A DNA stretch of 64,000 nt from Alphaproteobacteria bacterium (GTDB lineage Bacteria > Pseudomonadota > Alphaproteobacteria > Reyranellales > Reyranellaceae): the NCBI GenBank assembly GCA_016870115.1, contig VGCH01000007.1, forward strand, positions 1-64,000, written 5' to 3'. A program made the position numbers and the translations under genes. The notes beneath the pieces are model-generated. The model was not told the DNA's origin. It did not search any database and worked only from the letters and a program-made list of their open reading frames with translations. This document shows positions 1-9,622 of the stretch, piece by piece; the stretch's first letter is position 1; the number at the start of each line of letters is the position of its first letter.

Positions 1-128
1 GGAAACTTCTAAGCCCCGCGCGTCGCCGCGCCTGTATCGAGCAGGTCCGTGAAGTCCTGCATGTCTCCGAGCGTCGCGCCTGTGCGGCGCTCGGGCAGCA
101 CCGCTCGACACAGCGCAAGATCCCGCGA
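1..128 (+). mobile_element. IS3-family transposase remnant (N-terminal part of OrfB, frameshifted)
   Basis: Reading from base 3 gives a 42-residue stretch containing LSPARRR, VSERRAC and LGQHRSTQRK, the start of OrfB transposases of the IS3 family. The first nine bases read GNF in another frame; the family usually has GNFLSP, so one base appears lost near position 9-10, giving a frameshift. The similarity stops near base 128, before any catalytic DDE region, and unrelated sequence follows. This is a dead fragment whose left end lies outside the window. Family assignment is by recognised motif only. Confidence 0.75.
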
Positions 129-282
129 CTCCGAACTTCCGGCGATCGGCCTCGCCGCGACACTTTTCATCGGGGCGCAGTCGCTCGTCGATTTCGGCGT
201 GCAGATTCCCGCGGTCGCCTTCACGTACAGCGCCCTCGCGGGCATCGGCTGGGCGCAATCGTTCAGTAGCCGCTCGGGCTGA
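124..282 (+). pseudogene. C-terminal fragment of an O-antigen ligase/polymerase-like membrane protein
   Basis: From about base 124 the frame ending at TGA 280-282 encodes a hydrophobic tail with AQSLVDFGVQIPAVAFTYSA and GIGWAQS. This resembles the last transmembrane segment of Wzy/WaaL-type O-antigen ligase proteins. Only about 50 residues remain and the sequence upstream in this frame is transposase DNA read out of frame, so the 5' part of the gene is gone. The simplest reading is loss of the gene front by insertion and adjacent deletion involving the IS3 element. There is no plausible own start codon in a good context. Confidence 0.6.
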
Positions 283-447
283 CCACGGCGCGCTGCGGCT
301 TTCCACTGCGACCGGCCGCCACATACCGAGCGGACCGGAAATCCCGTTAATTGGCTATCCTATATCTGGTACTAAACGCTTACAAAAGCGTGGATTTTGC
401 GACTCGGAACCGGTTTGAGGGCGGGGTCGCGAGGCGGAGGCGACGGC
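283..447 (+). promoter_or_regulatory. Upstream region of the cytochrome oxidase operon
   Basis: This 165-bp gap is the only AT-rich stretch before ctaC. A weak sigma-70-like pair, TTAATT (347-352) and TACTAA (370-375) with a 17-bp spacer, can be drawn. It is followed at once by a perfect 6-bp hairpin, ACGCTT-ACAA-AAGCGT (376-391), trailed by GGATTTTG. The hairpin could be a 5' UTR element or a weak terminator for the broken upstream gene. The promoter call is an inference. Confidence 0.35.
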
Positions 448-1317
448 ATGAATTTCAAGCGCGGTTCGGCGGCTCTGGCGTCGGTCGGCACGATCATCGG
501 GTTGTTTGCGGCGGGCGCGGCCCGGGCGCAAGAGGTGGTTGGCGCGCCGTACAGCTGGCAGATCGGCTTCGGGCCTTCGTTCACCCCGGTGATGGAGCGG
601 GTGAACTGGCTCCATGATGTGCTGAACGTCACGATCGGCGTGATCACGCTCTTCGTGCTTGGCCTGCTGGTCTACGTGATGGTCCGCTTCCGTGCTTCGC
701 GGAACCCGACGCCCACCACCTTGACGCACAATACCGTCCTCGAGATCGCCTGGACGGTCATCCCGATCCTGATCCTCGTCTTCATCGCCGTACCGTCGTT
801 CCGGCTGCTCTACTACGGAGACAAAGCGGTCGATGCGGCCTTCACCGTCAAGGTCACGGGTCACCAGTGGTACTGGACCTACGAGTATCCCGATCACGGA
901 AACTTCAAGGTCGAGAGCCGCATGCTGACCGAGGCCGATCGGGTCAAGCAGAAGCCGAACCACCCGCGCATGATGGCCGTCGATGAAGAGATGGTGGTGC
1001 CGAAGGACGCGGTGATCCGCGTCGTGGGAACCGCCGCCGACAGCATGCATGGCTGGACGGTGCCGGGCTTCGGCCTGAAGAAGACCGTGATCCCCGGTCG
1101 CCTCAACGAAGGCTGGATCCAGGTGGCCAAGGAAGGCTTCTATTTCGGCCAGTGCTCGCAGATTTGCGGCAACGCCCACGCCTATATGCCGATCGCGGTT
1201 CGCGTCGTGTCCAAGGCGGAGTTCGACGCCTGGGTCGAGCGCAAGAAGCGCTCGGCGGGGCTGATGCCGCCCCTCGAGACCGACGTCGCGTCGGTCGTTC
1301 CCCCCATTTCCCGCTAG
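448..1317 (+). CDS. ctaC: Cytochrome c oxidase subunit II (aa3 type)
   Basis: Subunit II receives electrons from cytochrome c through the binuclear CuA centre and passes them to subunit I; it sits in the inner membrane with its cupredoxin domain in the periplasm. The 289-residue product has a signal peptide with a likely cleavage after ARA (about residue 27), two membrane helices (about 56-76 and 100-118) and the aromatic patch GHQWYWTYEY. CuA ligands are visible as H201, then C236, C240, H244 and M247 in GQCSQICGNAHAYM. ATG 448 was chosen because the signal peptide begins there; an upstream in-frame ATG at 397 would add 17 Gly/Arg-rich residues. First gene of the oxidase operon. Confidence 0.97.
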   Translation: MNFKRGSAALASVGTIIGLFAAGAARAQEVVGAPYSWQIGFGPSFTPVMERVNWLHDVLNVTIGVITLFVLGLLVYVMVRFRASRNPTPTTLTHNTVLEIAWTVIPILILVFIAVPSFRLLYYGDKAVDAAFTVKVTGHQWYWTYEYPDHGNFKVESRMLTEADRVKQKPNHPRMMAVDEEMVVPKDAVIRVVGTAADSMHGWTVPGFGLKKTVIPGRLNEGWIQVAKEGFYFGQCSQICGNAHAYMPIAVRVVSKAEFDAWVERKKRSAGLMPPLETDVASVVPPISR

Positions 1318-2973
<1,656 letters not shown>

Positions 2974-3018
2974 CGCGGGAGCGGGCGCACCCCTGGCGGG
3001 CGCCCGCGTGACGGTTCG

Positions 3019-3945
3019 ATGAGCGACGTATCGACGGCACTGACGGCGGAAGAGCTGGGCGCGTTCGGGCGGCAAACCCGCGTGCGCGACTATGTTGAGC
3101 TGTTGAAGCCGCGCGTGATGTCCTTGGTGGTGTTCACCGGCCTCGTGGGCGTTCTGATCGCACCGGGGGCGATCCATCCGGTGACGGCGGCGATCGCGGT
3201 CGCGGCGATCGCGCTGGGCTCGGGCGCCGCGGGCGCCATCAACATGTGGTACGAGCGCGACCTCGACGCGGTGATGGAACGGACGCGAGGGCGCCCGCTT
3301 CCGACCGGTCGGGTGGCGCCCGACGACGCGCTGGCGCTCGGTGTCCTGCTCTCGGTGTTCTCGGTGGCGCTGATGGCGCTCGCGACCAATCCGGTTGCCG
3401 CCGCGCTGCTCGCTGCGGCGATCCTGTTCTACGTGTTCATCTACACCATGTGGCTGAAGCCGCGGACGCCGCAGAACATCGTGATCGGCGGCGCGGCCGG
3501 CGCGTTCCCGCCGATGATCGGATGGGCCGCGGTCAGCGGCGACGTTTCGGCGACGGCGATCGCGCTGTTCGCGCTGATCTTCCTGTGGACGCCACCGCAC
3601 TTCTGGGCGCTGGCGCTCTATCGCTGCGAGGACTACCGCCGCGCGGGCGTGCCGATGCTGCCGGTGGTCGCCGGCGCACGGACGACCAAGAACCAGATCC
3701 TGCTCTATTCGCTGTTGCTCCTGCCGGCGGGCCTCGCGCCGTCGCTGCTGGGCACAAGCGGCTGGCTCTATGGCGCGGTGTCTCTGGCGCTGGGTGTCGT
3801 GTTCGTGGCGCTGGCGCTCCGGGTTTGGCGCTCGGCGGATGATGGCGCGGACCACGGCGCCGCCCGCCGTCTGTTCCGGTTTTCGCTGATTTATCTTGCC
3901 GCCTTGTTCGCCGCCCTGCCGGTGGACAAGGCGCTTGGCCAATGA
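3019..3945 (+). CDS. ctaB: Protoheme IX farnesyltransferase (heme O synthase)
   Basis: This polytopic inner-membrane UbiA-family prenyltransferase adds farnesyl diphosphate to heme B to give heme O, the precursor of heme A for CtaD. The 308-residue product has the Asp-rich prenyl-diphosphate site N75-M-W-Y-E-R-D81-L-D83 followed by MERTRGRPLPTG, and the second conserved loop DYRRAGVPMLPVV. About nine hydrophobic segments are evident. It lies 45 bp after ctaD, and its stop overlaps the next start (ATGA). Confidence 0.96.
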   Translation: MSDVSTALTAEELGAFGRQTRVRDYVELLKPRVMSLVVFTGLVGVLIAPGAIHPVTAAIAVAAIALGSGAAGAINMWYERDLDAVMERTRGRPLPTGRVAPDDALALGVLLSVFSVALMALATNPVAAALLAAAILFYVFIYTMWLKPRTPQNIVIGGAAGAFPPMIGWAAVSGDVSATAIALFALIFLWTPPHFWALALYRCEDYRRAGVPMLPVVAGARTTKNQILLYSLLLLPAGLAPSLLGTSGWLYGAVSLALGVVFVALALRVWRSADDGADHGAARRLFRFSLIYLAALFAALPVDKALGQ

Positions 3946-4097
3946 GCGGGGTCGCGATGGATGCGCCGCGCCGCCCGGGCGACACCGATCTGCACCGCCG
4001 TCAACGCGGCAAGAACCTGTTCGTGCTGTGGACGCTGATCGGGCTCTGCGCGGTGTTCTTCGTGATGACCATCGTTCGCATGGGCGGCAAGGCATGA
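3942..4097 (+). CDS. coxF: Small single-helix oxidase assembly protein (CoxF-like)
   Basis: This 51-residue frame starts ATG 3942, overlapping the ctaB stop by 4 nt, and ends at 4097, overlapping the ctaG start by 4 nt. It has a basic N-terminal half (HRRQRGKN) and one membrane helix (about residues 25-45, LFVLWTLIGLCAVFFVMTIV). Small proteins of this shape lie between ctaB and ctaG in many alphaproteobacterial oxidase operons and are annotated CoxF or as hypothetical. Its exact role is not established; double translational coupling suggests it is expressed with CtaG. Confidence 0.8.
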   Translation: MSGVAMDAPRRPGDTDLHRRQRGKNLFVLWTLIGLCAVFFVMTIVRMGGKA

Positions 4098-4687
4098 GCG
4101 CGCTCGCCGACCGCAACGCGCGGACCGCGCGACGACTGGCGCTGCTGGTGGGCGGCATGGTCGGTCTCGCCTTCGCGTCGGCGCCGCTCTACGACATGTT
4201 CTGTCGTGTCACCGGCTTCGGTGGAACGCCGCTGGTGGCCAACGCGGCGTCGGACCGGCCGATCGGCGATCGCGTGGTCGCGGTCCGGTTCGACTCGAAC
4301 GTCGATCCCAATCTGCCCTGGCGTTTCCAGCCGCTGGAGCGCGAGGTCCGCGTGCGGGTCGGCGAGGAACGGCTGATGCATTATCGCGTCACCAACGTGT
4401 CGCAGCGACCGATCGTTGGCACCTCGACCTACAACGTGACGCCCGAGCACGCCGGTCCGACCTTCAACAAGCTCCAGTGCTTCTGCTTCACCGAGCAGCT
4501 TCTGCTGCCGGGCCAGTCCATGGACATGCCGGTCGTGTTCTTCGTCGATCCGGACATGGCCAAGGACCGGCGCTACGACAACGTTCGAACCATCACGCTC
4601 TCCTACACCTTCTTCGAGGCGAAGACGGAGCGTGCGAAGACGATCCTGAGCGGCCTGCAGGCCGCGCCGACCGGAAAGGGTGGATGA
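4094..4687 (+). CDS. ctaG: Cytochrome c oxidase assembly protein CtaG (Cox11 family)
   Basis: CtaG/Cox11 delivers copper to the CuB site of subunit I from the periplasmic face. The 197-residue product has one N-terminal membrane helix (about residues 15-35), the conserved YDMFCRVTGFGGT segment with C37, and the copper-binding pair C129/C131 in QCFCFTEQ, followed by LLPGQSMDMPV. Length is normal for the family. ATG 4094 overlaps the coxF stop (ATGA), so it is translated in tandem with its small neighbour. Confidence 0.96.
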   Translation: MSALADRNARTARRLALLVGGMVGLAFASAPLYDMFCRVTGFGGTPLVANAASDRPIGDRVVAVRFDSNVDPNLPWRFQPLEREVRVRVGEERLMHYRVTNVSQRPIVGTSTYNVTPEHAGPTFNKLQCFCFTEQLLLPGQSMDMPVVFFVDPDMAKDRRYDNVRTITLSYTFFEAKTERAKTILSGLQAAPTGKGG

Positions 4688-4689
4688 TC

Positions 4690-5562
4690 ATGGCCCAAGG
4701 CGCTCCCAAGCATCCCTATCACCTCGTCGATCCGAGCCCGTGGCCGGCGCTAGGCGCGGTCGGCGCGCTGCTCGCTGCGCTGGGCGGCGTCGCCTACATG
4801 CACCCCGGCATGTACGGCAAGGGTGCCGAAGCCTTCTTCAAGGGCATTGGCTGGTGGGGCGTGATCCCCGGCTTCCTGATCATCTTCGCCACGATGTGGT
4901 GGTGGTGGCGCGACGTCATCGCCGAATCGCGCGTCTACCACACCAAGGTTGTGCAGCTCGGCCTGCGCTACGGGATGATCCTGTTCATCGCGTCGGAAGT
5001 GCTGTTCTTCTCGGCCTTCTTCTGGGCGTTCTTCGACGCCTCGATCTACGCGGGCGCGCCCGAGATGCCGGTCCGCACCGAGGCCACGGGCGGCGTCTGG
5101 CCCCCCAAGGGCGTGACCGTCCTCCCGCCCTTCGACCTGCCCTTCATGAACACGCTCATCCTGCTGCTGTCGGGCACAACGGTCACCTGGGCGCACCACG
5201 CCATCCTTGAGGGCAACCAGCGCGACGCGGTGCGGGGCCTGCTGCTGACCGTGATCCTGGGCGCGATCTTCACCGGCGTGCAGATCTTCGAGTACGCCGT
5301 CGCGCCGTTCGGCTTCAAGGACAACATCTACTCGTCGACGTTCTTCCTCGCGACGGGCTTCCACGGCTTCCACGTCTTCGTCGGCACCGTGTTCCTGATC
5401 GTTTGCCTGTTCCGGGCGATGAAGGGTCACTTCAAGCCGGACCAGCATTTCGGCTTCGAGGCCGCCGCCTGGTATTGGCACTTCGTCGACGTGGTCTGGC
5501 TGTTCCTGTTCTTCTGCATCTACTGGTGGGGCGCGGGCAACGCGCCGATCGTGGGGCACTGA
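4690..5562 (+). CDS. ctaE: Cytochrome c oxidase subunit III
   Basis: Subunit III is the seven-helix membrane subunit that stabilises the oxidase and its proton uptake. The 290-residue product starts MAQGAPKHPYHLVDPSPWP, the standard N-terminus, and includes GTTVTWAHHAI, FHGFHVFVGT and the C-terminal WYWHFVDVVWLFLF motif. Two starts are possible, ATG 4684 (overlapping the ctaG stop) and ATG 4690; the latter is preferred because GGAAAGGG (4673-4680) sits 9 bases before it. Last gene of the oxidase operon, followed 23 bp later by a terminator. Confidence 0.97.
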   Translation: MAQGAPKHPYHLVDPSPWPALGAVGALLAALGGVAYMHPGMYGKGAEAFFKGIGWWGVIPGFLIIFATMWWWWRDVIAESRVYHTKVVQLGLRYGMILFIASEVLFFSAFFWAFFDASIYAGAPEMPVRTEATGGVWPPKGVTVLPPFDLPFMNTLILLLSGTTVTWAHHAILEGNQRDAVRGLLLTVILGAIFTGVQIFEYAVAPFGFKDNIYSSTFFLATGFHGFHVFVGTVFLIVCLFRAMKGHFKPDQHFGFEAAAWYWHFVDVVWLFLFFCIYWWGAGNAPIVGH

Positions 5563-5585
5563 GCAGGCGCGATCGATCGAAACGG

Positions 5586-5615
5586 ACCGCCGGGGAAACC
5601 CGGCGGTTCTTTTTT
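5586..5615 (+). terminator. Rho-independent terminator of the oxidase operon
   Basis: A perfect 9-bp stem (5586-5594 with 5599-5607), ACCGCCGGG-GAAA-CCCGGCGGT, is closed by a GAAA tetraloop and followed by a T-rich tail (TCTTTTTT). It lies 23 bp after the ctaE stop. SURF1 downstream would then need its own promoter or read-through. Confidence 0.93.
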
Positions 5616-5653
5616 GCGGTCCCGTGCATGGACGCCGGCCGCCCGTTCCGCTA

Positions 5654-6415
5654 ATGCCGCCCGGCATGTTCAGGCTCAAGCCCGCCCTCTGGCCGACGCT
5701 CTTCACGCTGCCCACGCTCGTCCTCGCGCTGGGGCTGGGTTTCTGGCAGCTCGAACGCCGCGAATGGAAGCGCGACATCCTCGACCGCATCGCGACCAAC
5801 CAGGCGGCGCCAGTCATGCCGTTCGCCGACCTGCTCGCGGCCGACCCGCAACGCCATGAATACGGCAAGGTGAGACTGGCCGGGACGTTCATGCATGAGC
5901 GCGAGTTCCACCTCGCCGCGCGCAACCATCGCAACAAGGTCGGGCTGCAGATCGTGACGCCGGTCCGACTCGACGATGGAAGGATCGTGCTGTTCAATCG
6001 CGGTTGGGTTCCCTCCGAGCGCAAGGATCCGGCGCGCCGTGCCGAGGGCCAGCTTGCGGGGCGCCAGGAGCTTTCGGGCGTCGTTCGGCGGACGCAGACC
6101 GGACGCTGGATGGCGCCGGAGAACGCGCCCGACAAGAACGTCTGGTTCCATGTCGATGTCCCCGCGATCCGTGCCTTGGCGGGCGCCTCTCCCGACGCGC
6201 GTCTCGACCGCTTCTTCATCGAGGCTGACGATCGCGCCAATCCGGGTGGCATCCCGATCGGCGGCCAGACCCGCCTCGACATTCCCAATGACCATCTGCA
6301 GTACGCGATCACCTGGTTCCTGGTCGCGCTCTCGCTGATCGGCGTCTATCTCGCGTTCCACTGGCAGAACGGCTGGCTCACGGTCGCGGGTCGCCGGCGT
6401 CCCGACGGCGCATGA
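5654..6415 (+). CDS. SURF1 family cytochrome oxidase assembly protein
   Basis: SURF1 proteins help mature subunit I, probably by handling heme A. The product (253 residues from ATG 5654) has the family architecture: an N-terminal helix (about residues 10-30) running into GFWQLERREWK, a periplasmic domain, and the C-terminal PIGGQTRLDIPNDHLQYA followed by the second helix. ATG 5624 is also in frame but lies only 9 bases from the terminator tail; 5654 and 5666 are better candidates, none with a clear Shine-Dalgarno sequence. Its stop overlaps the next start (ATGA). Confidence 0.92.
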   Translation: MPPGMFRLKPALWPTLFTLPTLVLALGLGFWQLERREWKRDILDRIATNQAAPVMPFADLLAADPQRHEYGKVRLAGTFMHEREFHLAARNHRNKVGLQIVTPVRLDDGRIVLFNRGWVPSERKDPARRAEGQLAGRQELSGVVRRTQTGRWMAPENAPDKNVWFHVDVPAIRALAGASPDARLDRFFIEADDRANPGGIPIGGQTRLDIPNDHLQYAITWFLVALSLIGVYLAFHWQNGWLTVAGRRRPDGA

Positions 6416-7920
6416 CGCCGCAGGACGCCTACGTCGAACTCGTCCGGCGTTTCCATCGGATGGCGGTGCTGGGTCGCGCCTCGGCCATCCTGGGCTGGGA
6501 TCGCTCGACCTTCATGCCGGCGGGCGCCACCGAGGATCGTGCCGAGCAACTGGCGACGCTGGGCGTCATGGGCCACGAACTCCTCGTGGCCCCCGACATG
6601 GGCGATCTGCTGGCCTCTGCAGAAGAGGGCGCGGACCGTTTCGAGGACTGGCCGCGCGCCAATCTGCGAGAGATGCGGCGGCACTGGTCGCACGCCCGGG
6701 CGCTCGACGCCGCGCTGGTCGAACGGCGGACGCGCGCGACCGCCGCGTGCGAGATGGTGTGGCGGCAGGCCAAAGCCGACGGCGACTTTGCCGCCCTGCT
6801 GCCGACCTTCCGCGAGGTCCTTGCCGTCACGCGTCAGGTGGCCGACGCCAAGGTCGCGGCGCTCGGCCTCGCGCCGTACGACGCGCTGCTCGACGAGTAC
6901 GAGCCGGGCAGCACGGCCGCCCGGGTTTCCGCCCTCTTCGAGCCGCTTCGCAGCGCCTTGCCGGGCTTGCTTCAGCGGGTGCTCGAGGTGCAGCGCCGCG
7001 CGGGCGCGCCGCTTCCCCTGCCGGGCCCGTTTCCAGTCGAGGCGCAGCGCGCGCTGGGTGAGCGCTTCATGCGGGCGCTGGGCTTCGATTTCGAGCGCGG
7101 CCGGCTCGACGTCTCGGCGCATCCCTTCACCGGTGGCACGCCCGACGATGTGCGCATCACCACCCGCTACGACGAGGCCGATTTCTCGCGCGCGCTGATG
7201 GGTGTCCTGCACGAGACCGGCCATGCGCTCTACGAGCTCGGTCTGCCCGCCGCCTGGCGCCATCAGCCGGTGGGTGCTGCGCGCGGGATGGCGCTGCACG
7301 AGAGCCAGTCCCTGTTGATCGAGATGCAGGCCTGCCGCAGTCGCGACTTCGCGATCTATTCCGCGCCGCACCTCGCGACGGCCTTCGGCGGCAGCGGTCC
7401 CGCCTGGACCGCGGACAACCTCTATCGCCACCAGACCCGCGTCGCGCCCGGGTTCATCCGGATCGATGCGGACGAGCTCACCTATCCGCTGCATGTCGTG
7501 TTGCGGTTCGAGCTGGAGCGAGCGCTCCTGTCCGGCGACCTCGCGCTCGCCGATTTGCCGGGCGCCTGGAACGACGGCATGCGCGATCTGCTCGGGATCG
7601 TGCCGCCGACCGATCGGGAAGGCTGTCTGCAGGATATCCATTGGCCCGACGGCGCGTTCGGCTACTTCCCGACCTACACGATGGGGGCGCTGGCGGCGGC
7701 CCAGCTCTTCGCGGCGGCGCTGGCGGCCGAGCCCGGGATTCCGACGGCCATCGCGGCCGGCGACTTCGCGCCGCTTGTCGGGTGGCTCAGGACCCATGTG
7801 CACGGGCGCGGGAGCTCGGCGTCGACCGACGCCATCCTGGAACGCGCGACGGGCGCGCCGCTCGGCACGGCGACCTTCCTGCGCCATCTGGAAACCCGCT
7901 ACCTGGCGGCGTATGAGTGA
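6412..7920 (+). CDS. M32-family metallocarboxypeptidase
   Basis: M32 carboxypeptidases (Taq/Pfu type) remove C-terminal residues from peptides in the cytoplasm. The 502-residue protein carries the zinc motif HETGH (267-271) and the third-ligand motif HES beginning at H296, followed by QSLLIEM. The N-terminal LGWDRSTFMPAGA and C-terminal DIHWPDGAFGYFPTYTMG are family signatures. Length is normal. The start overlaps the SURF1 stop by 4 nt, so the two are probably co-translated although their functions seem unrelated. Confidence 0.95.
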   Translation: MTPQDAYVELVRRFHRMAVLGRASAILGWDRSTFMPAGATEDRAEQLATLGVMGHELLVAPDMGDLLASAEEGADRFEDWPRANLREMRRHWSHARALDAALVERRTRATAACEMVWRQAKADGDFAALLPTFREVLAVTRQVADAKVAALGLAPYDALLDEYEPGSTAARVSALFEPLRSALPGLLQRVLEVQRRAGAPLPLPGPFPVEAQRALGERFMRALGFDFERGRLDVSAHPFTGGTPDDVRITTRYDEADFSRALMGVLHETGHALYELGLPAAWRHQPVGAARGMALHESQSLLIEMQACRSRDFAIYSAPHLATAFGGSGPAWTADNLYRHQTRVAPGFIRIDADELTYPLHVVLRFELERALLSGDLALADLPGAWNDGMRDLLGIVPPTDREGCLQDIHWPDGAFGYFPTYTMGALAAAQLFAAALAAEPGIPTAIAAGDFAPLVGWLRTHVHGRGSSASTDAILERATGAPLGTATFLRHLETRYLAAYE

Positions 7921-7923
7921 GCC

Positions 7924-8175
7924 ATGCTGGACCTACGCCCCAACTGCGAATGCTGCGACCGGGACCTGCCGAATGGCGCGGTTGACGCGCTGATCTGCAC
8001 GTTCGAGTGCACCTTTTGCGCCGACTGCGCGAGCACGCATTTCGGCGGACGCTGCCCGAACTGCGGTGGCGACCTGGTGCGCCGCCCGACCCGACCCGAG
8101 AAAGCGCTGGCGCGGTTCCCCGCCTCGACCACGCGTGTGCGCAAGGATCATCCGACCTGCAGGTCGGTCGCCTGA
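7924..8175 (+). CDS. DUF1272 small zinc-ribbon-like protein
   Basis: This 83-residue protein has eight or more cysteines arranged as CECC, CTFCADC and CPNCGG within the first 55 residues, a pattern matching DUF1272. It probably binds zinc structurally; the function of the family is unknown. The C-terminal 25 residues are basic and unstructured. It starts 3 bp after the M32 stop and ends 10 bp before thrC, so it lies within the same transcription unit. Confidence 0.88.
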   Translation: MLDLRPNCECCDRDLPNGAVDALICTFECTFCADCASTHFGGRCPNCGGDLVRRPTRPEKALARFPASTTRVRKDHPTCRSVA

Positions 8176-8185
8176 GTCTCGCGCG

Positions 8186-9622
8186 ATGAAGTACATCAGC
8201 ACGCGCCACAGCTCCCAGGGCGCCGGCGAGACGCTGACCTTCGAGGAGGTCATGCTGGCTGGCCTCGCGCGCGATGGTGGCCTCTATCTGCCGCTCGAGT
8301 GGCCGCGCCTGTCGACCGCCGAATGGTCGGCGATGCGTGGTCTGCCCTACAACGAAGTGGCGCTTCGCGTGATGCGGCCGTTCGTGGCCGGCACCTTCGA
8401 CGAGGATGAGTTCGCCCGCCTTGTGGCCGACAGCTACCGCACGTTCGAGTCTCCCGAGGTCGCGCCGCTGAAGCCGCTCGGCGACTCGGGCCTGCATCTG
8501 CTGGAGCTGTTCCACGGGCCGACGCTCGCCTTCAAGGATGTGGCGCTGCAACTGCTTGGCCGCATGCTGGAAGTGCGATTGGCCGCCCGCAACCGCCGCG
8601 CCGTCATCGTGGGCGCGACCTCCGGCGATACGGGCTCGGCCGCCATCGAGGCGGTGCGTGGCAAGCGCGCGATCGACATCTTCATGATGCATCCGTTTGG
8701 CCGTGTGAGCGAGGTCCAGCGTCGCCAGATGACGACCGTCATGGCGCCCAACGTGCACAACATCGCCGTGCGCAGCACGTTCGATGACTGCCAGGACCTC
8801 GCCAAGGCTTGCTTCGCCGATCTCGCCTTTCGCGACCGTCATTCGCTGACGGCGGTGAACTCGATCAACTTCGCCCGCGTGATGGCGCAGATCGTCTATT
8901 ACGCCTGGGCGGCGCTCCGGCTCGGCGCGCCTGACCGGCCGGTGGCCTTTTCGGTGCCGACCGGCAACTTCGGGAATGTCTATGCCGGCTACGCTGCCGC
9001 CTGCATGGGCCTGCCGATCTCGCACTTCGTCGTCGCGACCAACCGCAACGACATCCTGGCGCGGGTGCTCGCCGACGGGACGATGGCAACCGCCGTTGTC
9101 GAGCCCTCCCTTAGCCCCAGCATGGACATCCAGATCTCGTCCAACTTCGAGCGGCTGCTGTTCGATCTCTATGGCCGCGATGGCAAGGCGCTGGCCGCCG
9201 CCATGCAGTCTTTCCGTGCGACCGGCAAGCTGGCGCTCGGCGAGGCGGGCTTCAGCAGCCTGCGCCGCCTGTTTGATGGCGACCGCTGCGACGACGAGGA
9301 GACCGTCTCGGCCATCGCCGATTGCCACAAGCGCTATGGCGAAGTGCTCGATCCTCATACCGCCATCGGCTACGCCGCCGCGAAGCGCAATCGTCGCGAT
9401 CCGGCGATCCCGATGGTCGTGCTGGCGACGGCGCATCCCGCCAAGTTCCCGGACGCTGTCGAGCGCGCGATCGGGCGTCGGCCGGAACTGCCCGGCCGTC
9501 TCGCCGACCTGATGGATCGCGCCGAGCGGGTCGACGGCCTCACCAACGATGTCGCGGCGCTGAAACGCATGATCGACGAGCGCATGTCGGCCGTTCAGCC
9601 GGCACGGGCGCCGCGTCGATGA
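8186..9622 (+). CDS. thrC: Threonine synthase
   Basis: ThrC converts O-phosphohomoserine to threonine using pyridoxal phosphate in the cytoplasm. The 478-residue product is the long bacterial type, with the N-terminal MKYISTRHSS, the PLP lysine K117 in GPTLAFKDVALQ, the phosphate-binding GATSGDTGSAA, and PTGNFGNV. ATG 8186 is the family start; the frame is open upstream only because it shadows the DUF1272 gene. Its stop overlaps the next gene start (ATGA). The order thrC then M16 peptidase is common in alphaproteobacteria. Confidence 0.97.
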   Translation: MKYISTRHSSQGAGETLTFEEVMLAGLARDGGLYLPLEWPRLSTAEWSAMRGLPYNEVALRVMRPFVAGTFDEDEFARLVADSYRTFESPEVAPLKPLGDSGLHLLELFHGPTLAFKDVALQLLGRMLEVRLAARNRRAVIVGATSGDTGSAAIEAVRGKRAIDIFMMHPFGRVSEVQRRQMTTVMAPNVHNIAVRSTFDDCQDLAKACFADLAFRDRHSLTAVNSINFARVMAQIVYYAWAALRLGAPDRPVAFSVPTGNFGNVYAGYAAACMGLPISHFVVATNRNDILARVLADGTMATAVVEPSLSPSMDIQISSNFERLLFDLYGRDGKALAAAMQSFRATGKLALGEAGFSSLRRLFDGDRCDDEETVSAIADCHKRYGEVLDPHTAIGYAAAKRNRRDPAIPMVVLATAHPAKFPDAVERAIGRRPELPGRLADLMDRAERVDGLTNDVAALKRMIDERMSAVQPARAPRR

